Source: an uncultured Collinsella sp. (GTDB lineage Bacteria; Actinomycetota; Coriobacteriia; Coriobacteriales; Coriobacteriaceae). Taken from it: 38,284 nt of DNA. Under the pieces are notes generated by a model. The model searched no databases, was not told the DNA's origin, and saw only the letters and a list, made by a program, of their open reading frames with translations. A program made the position numbers and the translations under genes. The DNA is taken from the NCBI GenBank assembly GCA_900754445.1, contig CAAECW010000124.1, positions 1 to 38,284 on the forward strand. The letters are read 5' to 3'. Shown in pieces: positions 1-8,305 of the stretch. Within the stretch, counting starts at the first letter, position 1; the number at the start of each line of letters is the position of its first letter.

Positions 1-1
1 G

Positions 2-328
2 CGCGAGGGCGAGAGCTTTACGCCCGATGAAGGCGATACGGTTTTGGGCGCGGCCAATCTAGGCAACGGTTATACCGTCTACGCCAGCGGCCCCGTCTAT
101 CCGTACGTGGTGCCCCAGACCATCAACGGACGGACGCAGAACCCCGTGTCAACCTACCCCATGGACACGGCCATTGAGCTTGTCGAGCTTACGACCGGCA
201 ACCGCTATACGTATAGCCAGATCAAGAACGACCTGGTGGGTAAAGACGGCAACGCAGACGCCGCGACCAAACTCGAGACCGACTACCTCGCGCAGATCCT
301 GCTGCCGAGCATCAAAGCCCAGGACTAG
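2..328 (+). CDS. C-terminal end of an unrecognised protein (partial)
   Basis: The frame is open from the window's left edge and ends at a TAG, giving the last 108 residues of a longer protein. No start codon with a ribosome binding site is visible, so the true start lies outside the window. The fragment is polar and rich in Thr, Asn, Asp and Tyr, with no hydrophobic segment, cysteine or motif I recognise. The composition would suit the end of a secreted or surface protein, but that is a guess. It converges with the ATPase gene on the other strand; no clear terminator lies in the 73 bases between them. Confidence 0.6.
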   Translation, partial: REGESFTPDEGDTVLGAANLGNGYTVYASGPVYPYVVPQTINGRTQNPVSTYPMDTAIELVELTTGNRYTYSQIKNDLVGKDGNADAATKLETDYLAQILLPSIKAQD

Positions 329-401
329 CCTGGCGCAGCAAGGTGCTCCCCAACTGTGATGAAGGAGCCAGGAGGTCCTGACCCCACAGGTCCATAGATG
401 A

Positions 402-1754
402 TTAGGCAAGGAGCCACTTCCATGCGGGCATAACGTGTACCACACCGTGCTCGCATGGAATATCGGTCTGTTCATCCATGGTAACGATTGCCGACTCGCC
501 AAGATCAAACTGGGCCATCGAGGCATCAAGCGCGGCAATTTCGCGCTCGCGCGTTTTCTCACTTGCCATATCCGCACTCACCTGAATCAGGCTATAAGCC
601 CGCATGAGAAGCGCGTCCCCAGCCACAAAGTCCACCTCATGGCTTTTGCTCTTCTCTTTGATCAGCAGGCGGCAGACCGAGCCGGTCCTCACCGCGGGAG
701 TCCTTCTTCTTAGCGCATTGAACACTGCGGTCTCGAGCCTCTGGCCCTGGTCCAATGCTGATGCGGGAGAGAATGCTCCAAACATCGCAGGATCGACAGC
801 GTAGACCTTTGACGCAGACCGCATGTTATTTGCCAGTGAACGCGTGAACTCCGGCACGGAGAACAGCAGATAGGCATCCTCGTAATACTCAAGTAAGTCG
901 CTGAGCGAATTACGACTGACGGGTATCTGCCTGCTCTTGAACTCGTTGTACACTTTGTTCACCGACAGCTCTCGTCCCGAAGATGCCATACACCGCGTTA
1001 GGAACAGCGATGCCAGGCGAGGGTTCTTGACGTCGTACCGTTCAATGACGTCCATAGCGACCGTTCGCGAAGCATATTCCTGTAGCAGCTGAATCGCGTC
1101 TGCGGGCGTCTGCTCAAGCGTCGCGATGAATCCCCCTCGTTCAAGATATCCGATCAGATGATGTCGAAGCAGCGCTGCATCGCTTGGGGAAAAGGTCGCA
1201 TCTGGCTCGAAAACGCTCCCCGTCTTATACCGAACGTATTCCGAAAAACTCAACGGAAAAAGCTCCCGTATAAGAGAACGACCCCTGAACTCGCTCTTAA
1301 GTTCTGAGGACAGCATCTTAGAAGAAGATCCCGTCACATAGACGGTCGCCTTCTCCGTATCGACTACACGCCGCAGAAACGCACCCCATTCGGGAATTTC
1401 CTGGATCTCGTCAAAGAAAATGTAAGAGCCCTCGGTTCGAGCAGCAGGATACAGCGCATAGAACGTGTCAAGCACGTCCGCCAGCAACGATGGCTCATAC
1501 GGGCGCAAGCGCTCATCCTCAAAATTGAAGTAAAGCATCCGGTCAAGCTCGACGCCCCGGCTCTGAAGCCGCCGCATCTCCTGATACAGGCGATACGTCT
1601 TTCCACAACGGCGGGCTCCCACAACCACATTTACGATGTTGTCGCGCTTTGGCTCCTGTGGGTTTCCTAGATCAAGGTCTCGCTCAAAGACCTGCGGAAC
1701 CCCCTGCTGTTCAAAGTCCTTTATTTTCTGGGCGATCAAGTCGTTGAATGCCAT
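402..1754 (-). CDS. AAA ATPase with C-terminal DUF4143-type domain
   Basis: A 450-residue P-loop ATPase of the AAA_14/DUF4143 type common in gut bacteria; the cellular role of the family is not established. Walker A is GARRCGKT at residues 46-53 and Walker B is YIFFDEIQ at about 111-118. A sensor-like VYVTGSS lies near 138-144, followed by the family's RGR...LFPLSFSEY stretch at about 158-173. The C-terminal third has an E...EVDF...QVS pattern like a PD-(D/E)XK nuclease-like fold, as in DUF4143 proteins. The ATG at 1754 is preceded by GGAGAG at good spacing. Base composition looks less GC-rich than clpB next door, which fits accessory or transferred DNA. It stands alone and may regulate itself through the inverted repeat just upstream. 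Confidence 0.85.
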   Translation of the reverse strand: MAFNDLIAQKIKDFEQQGVPQVFERDLDLGNPQEPKRDNIVNVVVGARRCGKTYRLYQEMRRLQSRGVELDRMLYFNFEDERLRPYEPSLLADVLDTFYALYPAARTEGSYIFFDEIQEIPEWGAFLRRVVDTEKATVYVTGSSSKMLSSELKSEFRGRSLIRELFPLSFSEYVRYKTGSVFEPDATFSPSDAALLRHHLIGYLERGGFIATLEQTPADAIQLLQEYASRTVAMDVIERYDVKNPRLASLFLTRCMASSGRELSVNKVYNEFKSRQIPVSRNSLSDLLEYYEDAYLLFSVPEFTRSLANNMRSASKVYAVDPAMFGAFSPASALDQGQRLETAVFNALRRRTPAVRTGSVCRLLIKEKSKSHEVDFVAGDALLMRAYSLIQVSADMASEKTREREIAALDASMAQFDLGESAIVTMDEQTDIPCEHGVVHVMPAWKWLLA

Positions 1755-1762
1755 GACTCTCC

Positions 1763-1822
1763 AATCTTGCTCTCTAGCTAATCAAAATTATAGCGATTCT
1801 TGATTAATTAGAGAGCAAGATT
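1763..1822 (-). promoter_or_regulatory. Long inverted repeat in the ATPase promoter
   Basis: Two 23-base arms (1763-1785 and 1800-1822) pair at 21 of 23 positions around a 14-base AT-rich centre. Each arm contains TTGATTA followed by TAGAGAGCAAGATT. A further TTGATTA lies at 1832-1838. The dyad ends 9 bases before the ATPase start codon and covers its leader and probably its promoter, so it is a candidate operator or mRNA hairpin. No regulator gene is adjacent. The rest of 1823-1985 shows no gene or other element. Confidence 0.6.
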
Positions 1823-1985
1823 ATGTCTAACTTGATTAACACTTAAGCAAGTTTTTTCACTATTACTGCTCGAAGGATGCCAAGTGGCTGAGAGGACAAC
1901 CAAGCTCGAATGCGACTCCCTAGACAGTCGATTTGGGACGGGACTTTTTTGACTACCCTCCCCCTGTAGAAAAATCCCTAACGCA

Positions 1986-2050
1986 GTTGCGGTGAAATAG
2001 GGACTGTTTTTGCTGGTCAAACCGCAAAACAGTCCCTATTTCACCGCAAC
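1986..2050. repeat. Perfect 25-bp palindrome with 15-base loop
   Basis: Arms 1986-2010 and 2026-2050 are exact reverse complements and contain GTGAAATAGGGACTG. The element lies between the ATPase promoter and the small gene at 2076. No T-run follows either arm, so it is not a standard intrinsic terminator. Its GGGAC core recalls other palindromes in this window (5448-5490, 28548-28618), suggesting an intergenic repeat family. Confidence 0.75.
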
Positions 2051-2075
2051 TTATTGGTGGCCTTTTGGGTGGCAC

Positions 2076-2270
2076 TCAGCGCCACGGGTCGGCTTCGAAC
2101 AGCGGCTCGCGCTCGGGGCGGCGATCGCTGTAGGGATCGTAGCCGTCATCGTCCTCGTTCTCGGCACGGATGTAGGGGTCGCACGGCTTGGGCGCCGGTT
2201 TCGGCGCGGGCCTTGGTGCGGCGGGCGCTGTCTCAGCCGCCGGTGCGTTAGCCTTGTTCTCGTCTTTCAT
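2076..2270 (-). CDS. Small acidic, Pro/Ala-rich hypothetical protein
   Basis: A 64-residue frame starting at the ATG at 2270 (MKDENK). AAGGAG lies 8 bases upstream of this ATG but only 2 bases from an earlier in-frame ATG at 2276, so the later start is chosen. Residues about 10-30 are a PAP/KPAPKP low-complexity stretch, followed by CDPYIRAENEDDDGYDPYSD and a basic-acidic tail ending DPWR. There is no signal peptide or membrane segment and I do not recognise a family. The good ribosome binding site and biased composition support a real gene. It lies downstream of the clpB terminator and is probably transcribed separately. Confidence 0.55.
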   Translation of the reverse strand: MKDENKANAPAAETAPAAPRPAPKPAPKPCDPYIRAENEDDDGYDPYSDRRPEREPLFEADPWR

Positions 2271-2320
2271 CTGCATAGCTCCTTGCATCGCATCCGTTCA
2301 ACATCATCGATTGTCGCACG

Positions 2321-2355
2321 AAAAAGGGCGGCGGACCCAATTGGATCCGCCGCCC
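2321..2355 (-). terminator. Intrinsic terminator of clpB
   Basis: A GC-rich hairpin (arms 2326-2338 and 2343-2355) is followed on the minus strand by five T residues (A-run at 2321-2325). It lies about 50 bases after the clpB stop codon. Confidence 0.85.
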
Positions 2356-2402
2356 TTGGCGTTTAGAGACGACTGGTAGATTTTAAGGCATGTCCCAAAA
2401 AT

Positions 2403-5030
2403 CTACTCGGCGTCGGGGACCTCGTAGGTGGCCGCCGGCGTGTCATCGCACACGACGGTAAAGCCGCCGTCCTTGTCGGCATCGACCGTCACCTGATCGC
2501 CCTCGCGCACCGCGCCGTCGATGATAGCGGCCGCGATGGCATCCACGACCTCGCGCTGAACCAGACGCTTGAGCGGACGGGCGCCAAAGACCGGGTCCAG
2601 GCCGCCCACGGCGAGCATCTGCTTGACCGCCGGGGTGATGGCAAGCGTCATGCGCTCCTTGGCCAGACGCGCGCGGACGTCGGCGAGCTGAATGTCGACG
2701 ATCTTCTCGATCTGCGCCATGCCGAGCGGATGGAACACCACGATATCGTCGATACGGTTGAGGAACTCGGGGCGGAATGTCTGAGCCATGGCGGCGTCGA
2801 CCTGATGGCGCATCTCCTCCTCGTCCTTACCGGACAGATCGGCGATGGCCTTGGAGCCCACGTTGGACGTCATGATGATAATCGTGTTCTTGAAGGACAC
2901 CTGGCGGCCCTGGCCATCGGTCAGACGGCCGTCGTCGAGCACCTGCAGCAGCACGTTGAAGACATCTGGATGGGCCTTCTCCATCTCGTCGAGCAAGATC
3001 ACGGAGTACGGACGACGGCGCACGGCCTCAGTGAGCTGGCCGCCCTCGTCGTAACCCACGTATCCCGGGGGCGCACCGATTAGACGCTGGACGCTGAACT
3101 TCTCCATGTACTCGGACATGTCGATACGCACGAGCGCGCGCTCGTCGTCGAACAGGCACTCGGCAAGTGCCTTGGCGAGCTCGGTCTTGCCCACGCCGGT
3201 GGGGCCCAGGAAGAAGAAGCTGCCGATGGGCTTGTCCGGATCGGAGAGGCCCGCACGGCTGCGGCGCACAGCCGCGGCGACGGCGGAGACGGCCTCGTCC
3301 TGGCCGATGACGCGCTTATGCAGCTCACCCTCCAGGCCCTTCAGCTTGTCGAGCTCGCCCTGCATCATCTTGGACACGGGCACGCCGGTCCAGGCACTCA
3401 CGACCTCGGCGATCTCATCGGAGGTCACCTGCTCATTGAGGCCCTCGCCGTCCTGCTGCTTTTGTGCCTCGAGCGCGGCCTCGGAATCCTGAATCTGCTG
3501 CTGCAGACCCGGAATCACGGAGTAGCGCAGCTCGGACGCACGACCCAAATCGCCGTTGCGCGTCGCACGCTCCTCCTCGCTCTTTGCCTCGTCGAGCTGG
3601 CCCTTGAGCTCCTGCACGTGGTCGATGGCGTTCTTCTGGTTGAGCCAGCCAGCCTTTTGCACGTTGAGTTTTTCCTGGACCTCGGCGATCTCCTGGCGCA
3701 GAGCCTCCAGACGTTCCCTGGAGGCATCGTCGGTCTCCTTCATGAGCGCCTGCTCCTCGATCTGCAGCTGGGTGAGCTGACGCGTGGTGGCGTCAATCTC
3801 GACCGGCATGCTGTCGAGCTCCATGCGCAGACGGCTTGCCGCCTCATCGACCAGGTCGATGGCCTTGTCGGGCAGGAAGCGGTCGGCGATATAGCGATCA
3901 GAGAGGTCGGCGGCGGCCACGAGCGCGCTATCGGTGATGTGCACGCCGTGGAAGATCTCGTACTTCTCCTTGAGGCCACGCAGGATCGAGATGGTGTCCT
4001 CGACGGTAGGCTCGCTCACCATAACGGTCTGGAAACGACGCGCGAGCGCCGCGTCCTTCTCGATGTACTTGCGGTATTCGTCGAGCGTGGTCGCGCCGAT
4101 CGCATGCAGGTCGCCACGGGCGAGCGCCGGCTTGAGGATGTTACCGGCGTCCATGGAGCCCTCAGTGGCACCCGCGCCCACGATGGTGTGGAGCTCATCG
4201 ATGAACAGGATGACCTTGCCCTCGGACTTCTGTACCTCCTTGAGCACGGCCTTCAAGCGGTCCTCGAACTCGCCGCGGTACTTGGCGCCGGCGACCAGCG
4301 CGCTCATGTCAAGCTCGATGAGGTCGCGGTCACGCAGGGTGCTCGGAACGTCGCCGGCCACGATACGCTGGGCGATACCCTCGACGATGGCCGTCTTGCC
4401 GACGCCCGGCTCGCCGATGAGCACGGGGTTGTTCTTGGTGCGACGGGACAGGACCTGGATGGTACGACGGATCTCGTCGGTACGGCCGATGACCGGGTCG
4501 AGCTTGCCGGCACGGGCGAGGTCGCAGATATTGCGGCCGTACTGCTCCAGCGCCTCAAACTGAGTCTTGTCCTCGGCAGACGTCACGCGGTCATCGCCAC
4601 GCAGCTCCTCGTAGACTTGCTCGATGCGCTCCTTGGTCACGCCGGCGTCGCGCAGAACGCGGCCGGCCTCACCCTTGTCCTCGGCAAGTGCCATCAGCAG
4701 ATGCTCGGTCACCACAAAGCTGTCGCCCATCTTGGTGGCCTTCTTCTCGGCCTTCTCGATGACGCGGACGAGCTCATTGGAAAGACCCATCTGCTGGCCC
4801 TCGCCCGAAACCTTAGGCGCATGGTCGATGGCATCCTGCGTGGAGCGTGCGAGCTGAGCCGGGTCGGCACCGATGCGCTCGATGATCACGGAGATATTGC
4901 GCTCGCCGGCACCGAGCAGGGCAGACAGCAGGTGAATCGGCTCCACCGCGCCGGCCTGCGCGTCGGCAGCCGTGCTCATGGCGGTCTGCAGCGCCTCGCG
5001 CGACGTCATTGCTAGCTTATCGATTCTCAT
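2403..5030 (-). CDS. clpB: ATP-dependent disaggregase chaperone ClpB
   Basis: An 875-residue Hsp100 ATPase that works with DnaK to extract polypeptides from aggregates in the cytosol. The Clp N-domain repeats cover roughly residues 1-145. The first AAA+ module has Walker A GEPGVGKT at 206-213. A long charged coiled-coil M-domain covers about 400-530, which separates ClpB from ClpA/ClpC. The second AAA+ module has Walker A GPTGVGKT near 607. Length is normal for ClpB. The ATG at 5030 is preceded by AGAGGTG. The gene is monocistronic, with its own terminator at 2321-2355. The 27-bp dyad at 5120-5146 recurs upstream of dnaK, so both are probably controlled by HspR, encoded at 15011-15427. Confidence 0.97.
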   Translation of the reverse strand: MRIDKLAMTSREALQTAMSTAADAQAGAVEPIHLLSALLGAGERNISVIIERIGADPAQLARSTQDAIDHAPKVSGEGQQMGLSNELVRVIEKAEKKATKMGDSFVVTEHLLMALAEDKGEAGRVLRDAGVTKERIEQVYEELRGDDRVTSAEDKTQFEALEQYGRNICDLARAGKLDPVIGRTDEIRRTIQVLSRRTKNNPVLIGEPGVGKTAIVEGIAQRIVAGDVPSTLRDRDLIELDMSALVAGAKYRGEFEDRLKAVLKEVQKSEGKVILFIDELHTIVGAGATEGSMDAGNILKPALARGDLHAIGATTLDEYRKYIEKDAALARRFQTVMVSEPTVEDTISILRGLKEKYEIFHGVHITDSALVAAADLSDRYIADRFLPDKAIDLVDEAASRLRMELDSMPVEIDATTRQLTQLQIEEQALMKETDDASRERLEALRQEIAEVQEKLNVQKAGWLNQKNAIDHVQELKGQLDEAKSEEERATRNGDLGRASELRYSVIPGLQQQIQDSEAALEAQKQQDGEGLNEQVTSDEIAEVVSAWTGVPVSKMMQGELDKLKGLEGELHKRVIGQDEAVSAVAAAVRRSRAGLSDPDKPIGSFFFLGPTGVGKTELAKALAECLFDDERALVRIDMSEYMEKFSVQRLIGAPPGYVGYDEGGQLTEAVRRRPYSVILLDEMEKAHPDVFNVLLQVLDDGRLTDGQGRQVSFKNTIIIMTSNVGSKAIADLSGKDEEEMRHQVDAAMAQTFRPEFLNRIDDIVVFHPLGMAQIEKIVDIQLADVRARLAKERMTLAITPAVKQMLAVGGLDPVFGARPLKRLVQREVVDAIAAAIIDGAVREGDQVTVDADKDGGFTVVCDDTPAATYEVPDAE

Positions 5031-5119
5031 GGAATCACCTCTCTTGGGGTGGCCGCCCTACGGGGCGGCTTCACGTTGTTCGAGATGTATTGTTGCCAGC
5101 TTTGCGCGATCTTATACAC

Positions 5120-5146
5120 AAATCTAAGTCTCTATATATAAGATTT
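5120..5146 (-). promoter_or_regulatory. Shared heat-shock promoter/operator dyad (clpB copy)
   Basis: The 27 bases have the form AAATCTAAGTC-N5-ATATAAGATTT and lie 90 bases before the clpB start. The same sequence outside the 5-base centre occurs at 19420-19446 before dnaK, also preceded by TATACA, a possible minus-strand -10. HspR of Actinobacteria is known to bind inverted repeats (HAIR) upstream of dnaK and clpB. This sequence differs from the Streptomyces HAIR consensus, so its assignment to HspR is inference. Confidence 0.65.
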
Positions 5147-5225
5147 TCTGAGTGCTCTCATGACATGGAAAATCACCACAAAGGGGACAGGCGCGCTCAC
5201 CCGCTGCGGCCTCATCCCCTTACTA

Positions 5226-5441
5226 TCTAAATCTGTAACATCTAGCGACTGTTTATGGCTCCAGATGTTACAAATCAAGATGAAATGACCAACGGCGCCC
5301 GTTTGTCTCAATCTGTAACATCTACTCGGCAAATAGAGCCCTATCTGTTACAAATCGAGACGAACAGAAGACACCCGAATCGAGAATCTAAATCTGTAAC
5401 ACCAGGCCCACTTTTAGCGGCCAAGATGTTACAGATCGAGA
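5226..5441. repeat. Three tandem palindromes at 80/81-bp period
   Basis: Three related hairpin units start at 5226, 5306 and 5387. Each left arm resembles TCTAAATCTGTAACATCT and each right arm resembles AGATGTTACAAATCGAGA (5263-5280, 5343-5360, 5424-5441). Loops and inter-unit sequences differ. The array lies between the clpB promoter and the hydratase terminator, with no gene in it. A half copy of another repeat (CACCACAAAGGGGACAGGC) lies at 5174-5192. Confidence 0.8.
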
Positions 5442-5447
5442 CAGACC

Positions 5448-5490
5448 GAGAACCACCACAAAGGTGCCTGTCCCCTTTGTGACGGTTCTC
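5448..5490. repeat. Palindromic intergenic repeat
   Basis: Arms 5448-5464 and 5474-5490 pair at 15 of 17 positions and contain CACAAAGG and CCTTTGTG around TGCCTGTCC. A single arm of the same family lies at 5174-5192, so the family is present at least one and a half times beside the clpB promoter. Confidence 0.65.
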
Positions 5491-5493
5491 GAC

Positions 5494-5524
5494 AAAAAGA
5501 AGCCGCCCCGATAACAGAGGCGGC
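5494..5524 (-). terminator. Intrinsic terminator downstream of the hydratase gene
   Basis: On the minus strand a GCCGCC...GGCGGC hairpin (5502-5524) is followed by TTCTTTTT. It lies about 150 bases past the stop of the aconitase-family gene, beyond the palindrome at 5582-5655. Confidence 0.75.
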
Positions 5525-5581
5525 ATCAAGCAAGTCTATTTATTAGCGTCCCTCAAGACCCAACGAGAACGCAGAAATGTA

Positions 5582-5655
5582 GCCCGGGGCTTACCCTTTC
5601 CCGAACGCGACCCTCGCGAAGCGCGTGAGCGGGCGGGAAAGGGTAAGCCCCGGGC
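5582..5655. repeat. Perfect 22-bp palindrome with 30-base loop
   Basis: Arms 5582-5603 and 5634-5655 are exact reverse complements and contain GGGGCTTACCCTTTCCCG. The loop is GC-rich with its own CGCGAAGCGCG dyad. It follows the hydratase stop by 15 bases. No T-run adjoins it, so it is either an extra mRNA 3' stabiliser or a dispersed repeat. Confidence 0.7.
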
Positions 5656-5670
5656 GGACAATTAAGTGCG

Positions 5671-7971
5671 TTACTCGGCAGCGGCCTTGAACTTGTTATA
5701 GTTGATCAGGCAGCCGGCCTTGACGATGGCACGCTCCTCTGCCGTCATATCGGCTATGTAGAGCTCAATGTGCTCGACCGTGCCGTCGGCGCGCACCACG
5801 TAGGCGGCGATGTTCTTCAGGTCGCCATCGAGCGCGGCACGGATACCCGGCACAAAGACATAATCGCCCACCTCAAAGTTGGGCTCGGCTTCCATCTGGA
5901 AAGGCACCATGCCCCAGTTCATGACGTTGGAGCGGTAGCGCTTGGTAGCGTACTCGTGGACGATGTTGGCCAGACCACCGATCACGCGCTGGCAGCTCGC
6001 GGCTTGCTCACGGGCGGAACCGTCGCCGGGCTTCTTGGCGTAGATCATGGAGCCGAACTCGGTCGCCTTGGCATCTGCCGCGACACCCACGCCGGTCAGT
6101 GCCTCAAACACGCCCGCAAGCTCGGCATCAAGCGCCGCCAGGTCGCCCGCAGCCTCGCCGGCAACGCGGCGCTTCTCCACGGCGTCAACCTCCTTGGAGC
6201 GACCCACATAGGCGGAGTCGCGACGGCTGAGCGTAAACTCGGCCAGACCCAGCGGGTTGGAACGGAAGGAGCTCGTCTCGCCCGAGGGGATGAGCTCGTC
6301 GGTCGTGGTGACCGGGTCCATAATCTTGGAGCACACCTTGAGCAGGATGTCGTCGCCGAGCGGCTCCATCGCGGGCCACGGCTTAATGTTGGGCCCTTCG
6401 ACCAGCTCGTCGGCAGGCTCGGCCTTGCCAAAGCCCCAGTACACGCGCTTCTTGTACGGAGCGTCGTCGAACGTGTACTCGCAGGCCTCGTCCCAAGTCT
6501 CCTCGGGCAGGTCGGTCGCCGCCGTCAGGACGCCGCCGTTGGCCGCCGTCGCCGCGATAGAACGGGCATCCATCAAAGCCACGGCGCTCAGCTGGCCGTT
6601 ACCCGGCTTGGAACCCTCGCGGTTGGGGAAGTTGCGCGTAGTGTGGCGGATGGACAGACCGTTGTTGGCCGGCGTGTCGCCGGCGCCAAAGCACGGGCCG
6701 CAGAACGCCGTGCGCACGATGGCGCCGGCCTCCATAAGGTCGTAGATATAGCCGCGACGCGTGAGCTCGAGCGCCACGGGCTGGCTCGTGGGATAGACCG
6801 ACAGCGAGAACTCGCCGCAGCCGGTGTTGGCGCCCTTGAGCACGCGGGCCGCCTGCACCACGGAGTCGTAGTTGCCGCCCGAGCAGCCGGCGATGACGCC
6901 CTGCTGCACGTGCAGCTTGCCGTCGACGATCTTGTCGAGCAGGCTAAAGTGCGTCTTGTCCTCGCCGATCTTGGCGGCCTCGAGTTCGACCTCGTGCAGA
7001 ATGTCCTCGAGATTCTCGTTGAGCTCGTCGATCTCGAAGCCGTTGGAAGGATGGAACGGCAGCGCGATCATGGGCTTGATGCTGGACAGGTCGACCTCGA
7101 CGCAACCGTCGTAATAGGCGACATCGGCAGGCTTGAGCTCGCGATAGTCGTCGCCGCGGCCGTGCATGGTGAGGAACGCGTGCGTGTCCTCGTCGGTCGC
7201 CCAGATGGAAGAGAGGCAGGTGGTCTCGGTGGTCATGACATCGACGCCATTACGGTAGTCGGTCGTCATGCTCGCGATGCCGGGGCCCACGAACTCCATG
7301 ACCTTGTTCTTGACATAGCCCTTGGCAAAGACGGCGCGGATGATGGCAAGTGCCACGTCGTGCGGTCCCACGCCGGGGCGCGGGGCGCCCGTGAGGTAGA
7401 TGGCAACGACGCCGGGATAGGCAACGTCGTAGGTGTCGCGCAGCAGCTGCTTTGCCAGCTCGCCGCCGCCCTCGCCCACGGCCATGGTGCCCAGGGCGCC
7501 GTAGCGGGTGTGCGAGTCCGAACCCAGGATCATCTTGCCGCAGCCGGCGAAGTTCTCGCGCATAAAGGAGTGGATGACGGCGATGTGCGGGGGCACGAAG
7601 ATGCCGCCGTATTTTTTGGCCGCCGAGAGACCGAAGACATGGTCGTCCTCGTTGATGGTGCCGCCAACGGCACACAGCGAATTGTGGCAGTTGGTGAGCA
7701 CGTAGGGCAGCGGGAACTGTTCCATGCCCGATGCGCGCGCCGTCTGGATGATGCCGACAAAGGTAATGTCGTGGCTCGCCATGGCATCGAAGCGAATCTT
7801 GAGCGCCTCGGGGTCGCCGGACGCATTATGTGCCTGAAGGATCGAATACGCGATGGTGCCGCGCTTGGCGTCCTCGGGCGCCTGCGTGATACCGCGCTCG
7901 GCAGCCTCGGCCGCGGGCACAACCTCGCTGCCACCGCACAGGTAGACGCCGTCCTCGTACAGCTTGACCAT
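5671..7971 (-). CDS. Aconitase-family [4Fe-4S] hydratase
   Basis: A 766-residue cytosolic member of the aconitase superfamily, which isomerises or hydrates carboxylic acids on a [4Fe-4S] cluster. The three expected cluster cysteines are visible in IAGCSGG and in AFCGPCFGAG (CxxC). Substrate-loop motifs include SDSHTRYGALG and NREGSKPGNGQLSA, and the swivel domain occupies roughly the last 170 residues. It looks closer to the YbhJ-like hydratase branch than to classical AcnA or AcnB, so citrate/isocitrate activity is possible but not certain. An earlier in-frame ATG exists at 8016, but GGGAG five bases before the ATG at 7971 (MVKLYEDG) favours the shorter form. The gene appears monocistronic, with no TCA-cycle neighbours. 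Confidence 0.85.
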   Translation of the reverse strand: MVKLYEDGVYLCGGSEVVPAAEAAERGITQAPEDAKRGTIAYSILQAHNASGDPEALKIRFDAMASHDITFVGIIQTARASGMEQFPLPYVLTNCHNSLCAVGGTINEDDHVFGLSAAKKYGGIFVPPHIAVIHSFMRENFAGCGKMILGSDSHTRYGALGTMAVGEGGGELAKQLLRDTYDVAYPGVVAIYLTGAPRPGVGPHDVALAIIRAVFAKGYVKNKVMEFVGPGIASMTTDYRNGVDVMTTETTCLSSIWATDEDTHAFLTMHGRGDDYRELKPADVAYYDGCVEVDLSSIKPMIALPFHPSNGFEIDELNENLEDILHEVELEAAKIGEDKTHFSLLDKIVDGKLHVQQGVIAGCSGGNYDSVVQAARVLKGANTGCGEFSLSVYPTSQPVALELTRRGYIYDLMEAGAIVRTAFCGPCFGAGDTPANNGLSIRHTTRNFPNREGSKPGNGQLSAVALMDARSIAATAANGGVLTAATDLPEETWDEACEYTFDDAPYKKRVYWGFGKAEPADELVEGPNIKPWPAMEPLGDDILLKVCSKIMDPVTTTDELIPSGETSSFRSNPLGLAEFTLSRRDSAYVGRSKEVDAVEKRRVAGEAAGDLAALDAELAGVFEALTGVGVAADAKATEFGSMIYAKKPGDGSAREQAASCQRVIGGLANIVHEYATKRYRSNVMNWGMVPFQMEAEPNFEVGDYVFVPGIRAALDGDLKNIAAYVVRADGTVEHIELYIADMTAEERAIVKAGCLINYNKFKAAAE

Positions 7972-8105
7972 ACTGTCTCCCACTCTGCCCAAAAGATTCG
8001 GGCGCATAGCATACATTCGTTCAATATCGTGCCATAGAACGATTGCAAGTGGGCTACGAATCTATGTGTTCACTTTATCTTAGTAAAGCGGATGATCTTG
8101 AGCAG

Positions 8106-8185
8106 CCGTCGGGGCACGCAAAACGGTTTGCGATGCCACCATCGCCCATCGAGGTCTAATACTTTCCCGAGAAGTGAACGAGTTA
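8106..8185. repeat. 80-bp intergenic repeat, copy A
   Basis: This stretch is identical over all 80 bases to 14688-14767. Weaker similarity continues a few bases (TTTTGCCCC versus ATTTGTCCC). Its right part, GAGGTCTAATACTTTC plus CGAGAAGTGAACGAG, also occurs inverted at 14881-14912. It lies between the divergent hydratase and lacI genes and ends about 120 bases before the lacI operator. Confidence 0.85.
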
Positions 8186-8305
8186 TTTTGCCCCCTGGCC
8201 GGTCTTTTTGTACAGAGTCTAGTGCAAGAACACACCTGCCAGGCCGAGCGCGACAGAACGACTTCGCAGCGACCCATTACGGCATCGCGCATGCGCTACA
8301 ATCTC

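Noticed and set aside
3318..5015. Long open frame (565 codons) on the plus strand
   Set aside because: It is antisense to clpB, lacks a ribosome binding site and motif, and is explained by high-GC codon usage.
5149..5158. CIRCE (HrcA) element before clpB
   Set aside because: Only GAGTGCTCT is present; the second half of TTAGCACTC-N9-GAGTGCTAA is missing.
5226..5441. CRISPR array
   Set aside because: Only three units, each itself a full palindrome with 18-base arms and diverged sequence; no direct 25-40 base repeats with unique spacers and no cas genes. The same applies to 19572-19743 and 34515-34686.
5770..8037. Long open frame (755 codons) on the plus strand
   Set aside because: Antisense shadow of the aconitase-family gene, rich in His, Gly, Val and Asp as expected from reverse-complement codons.
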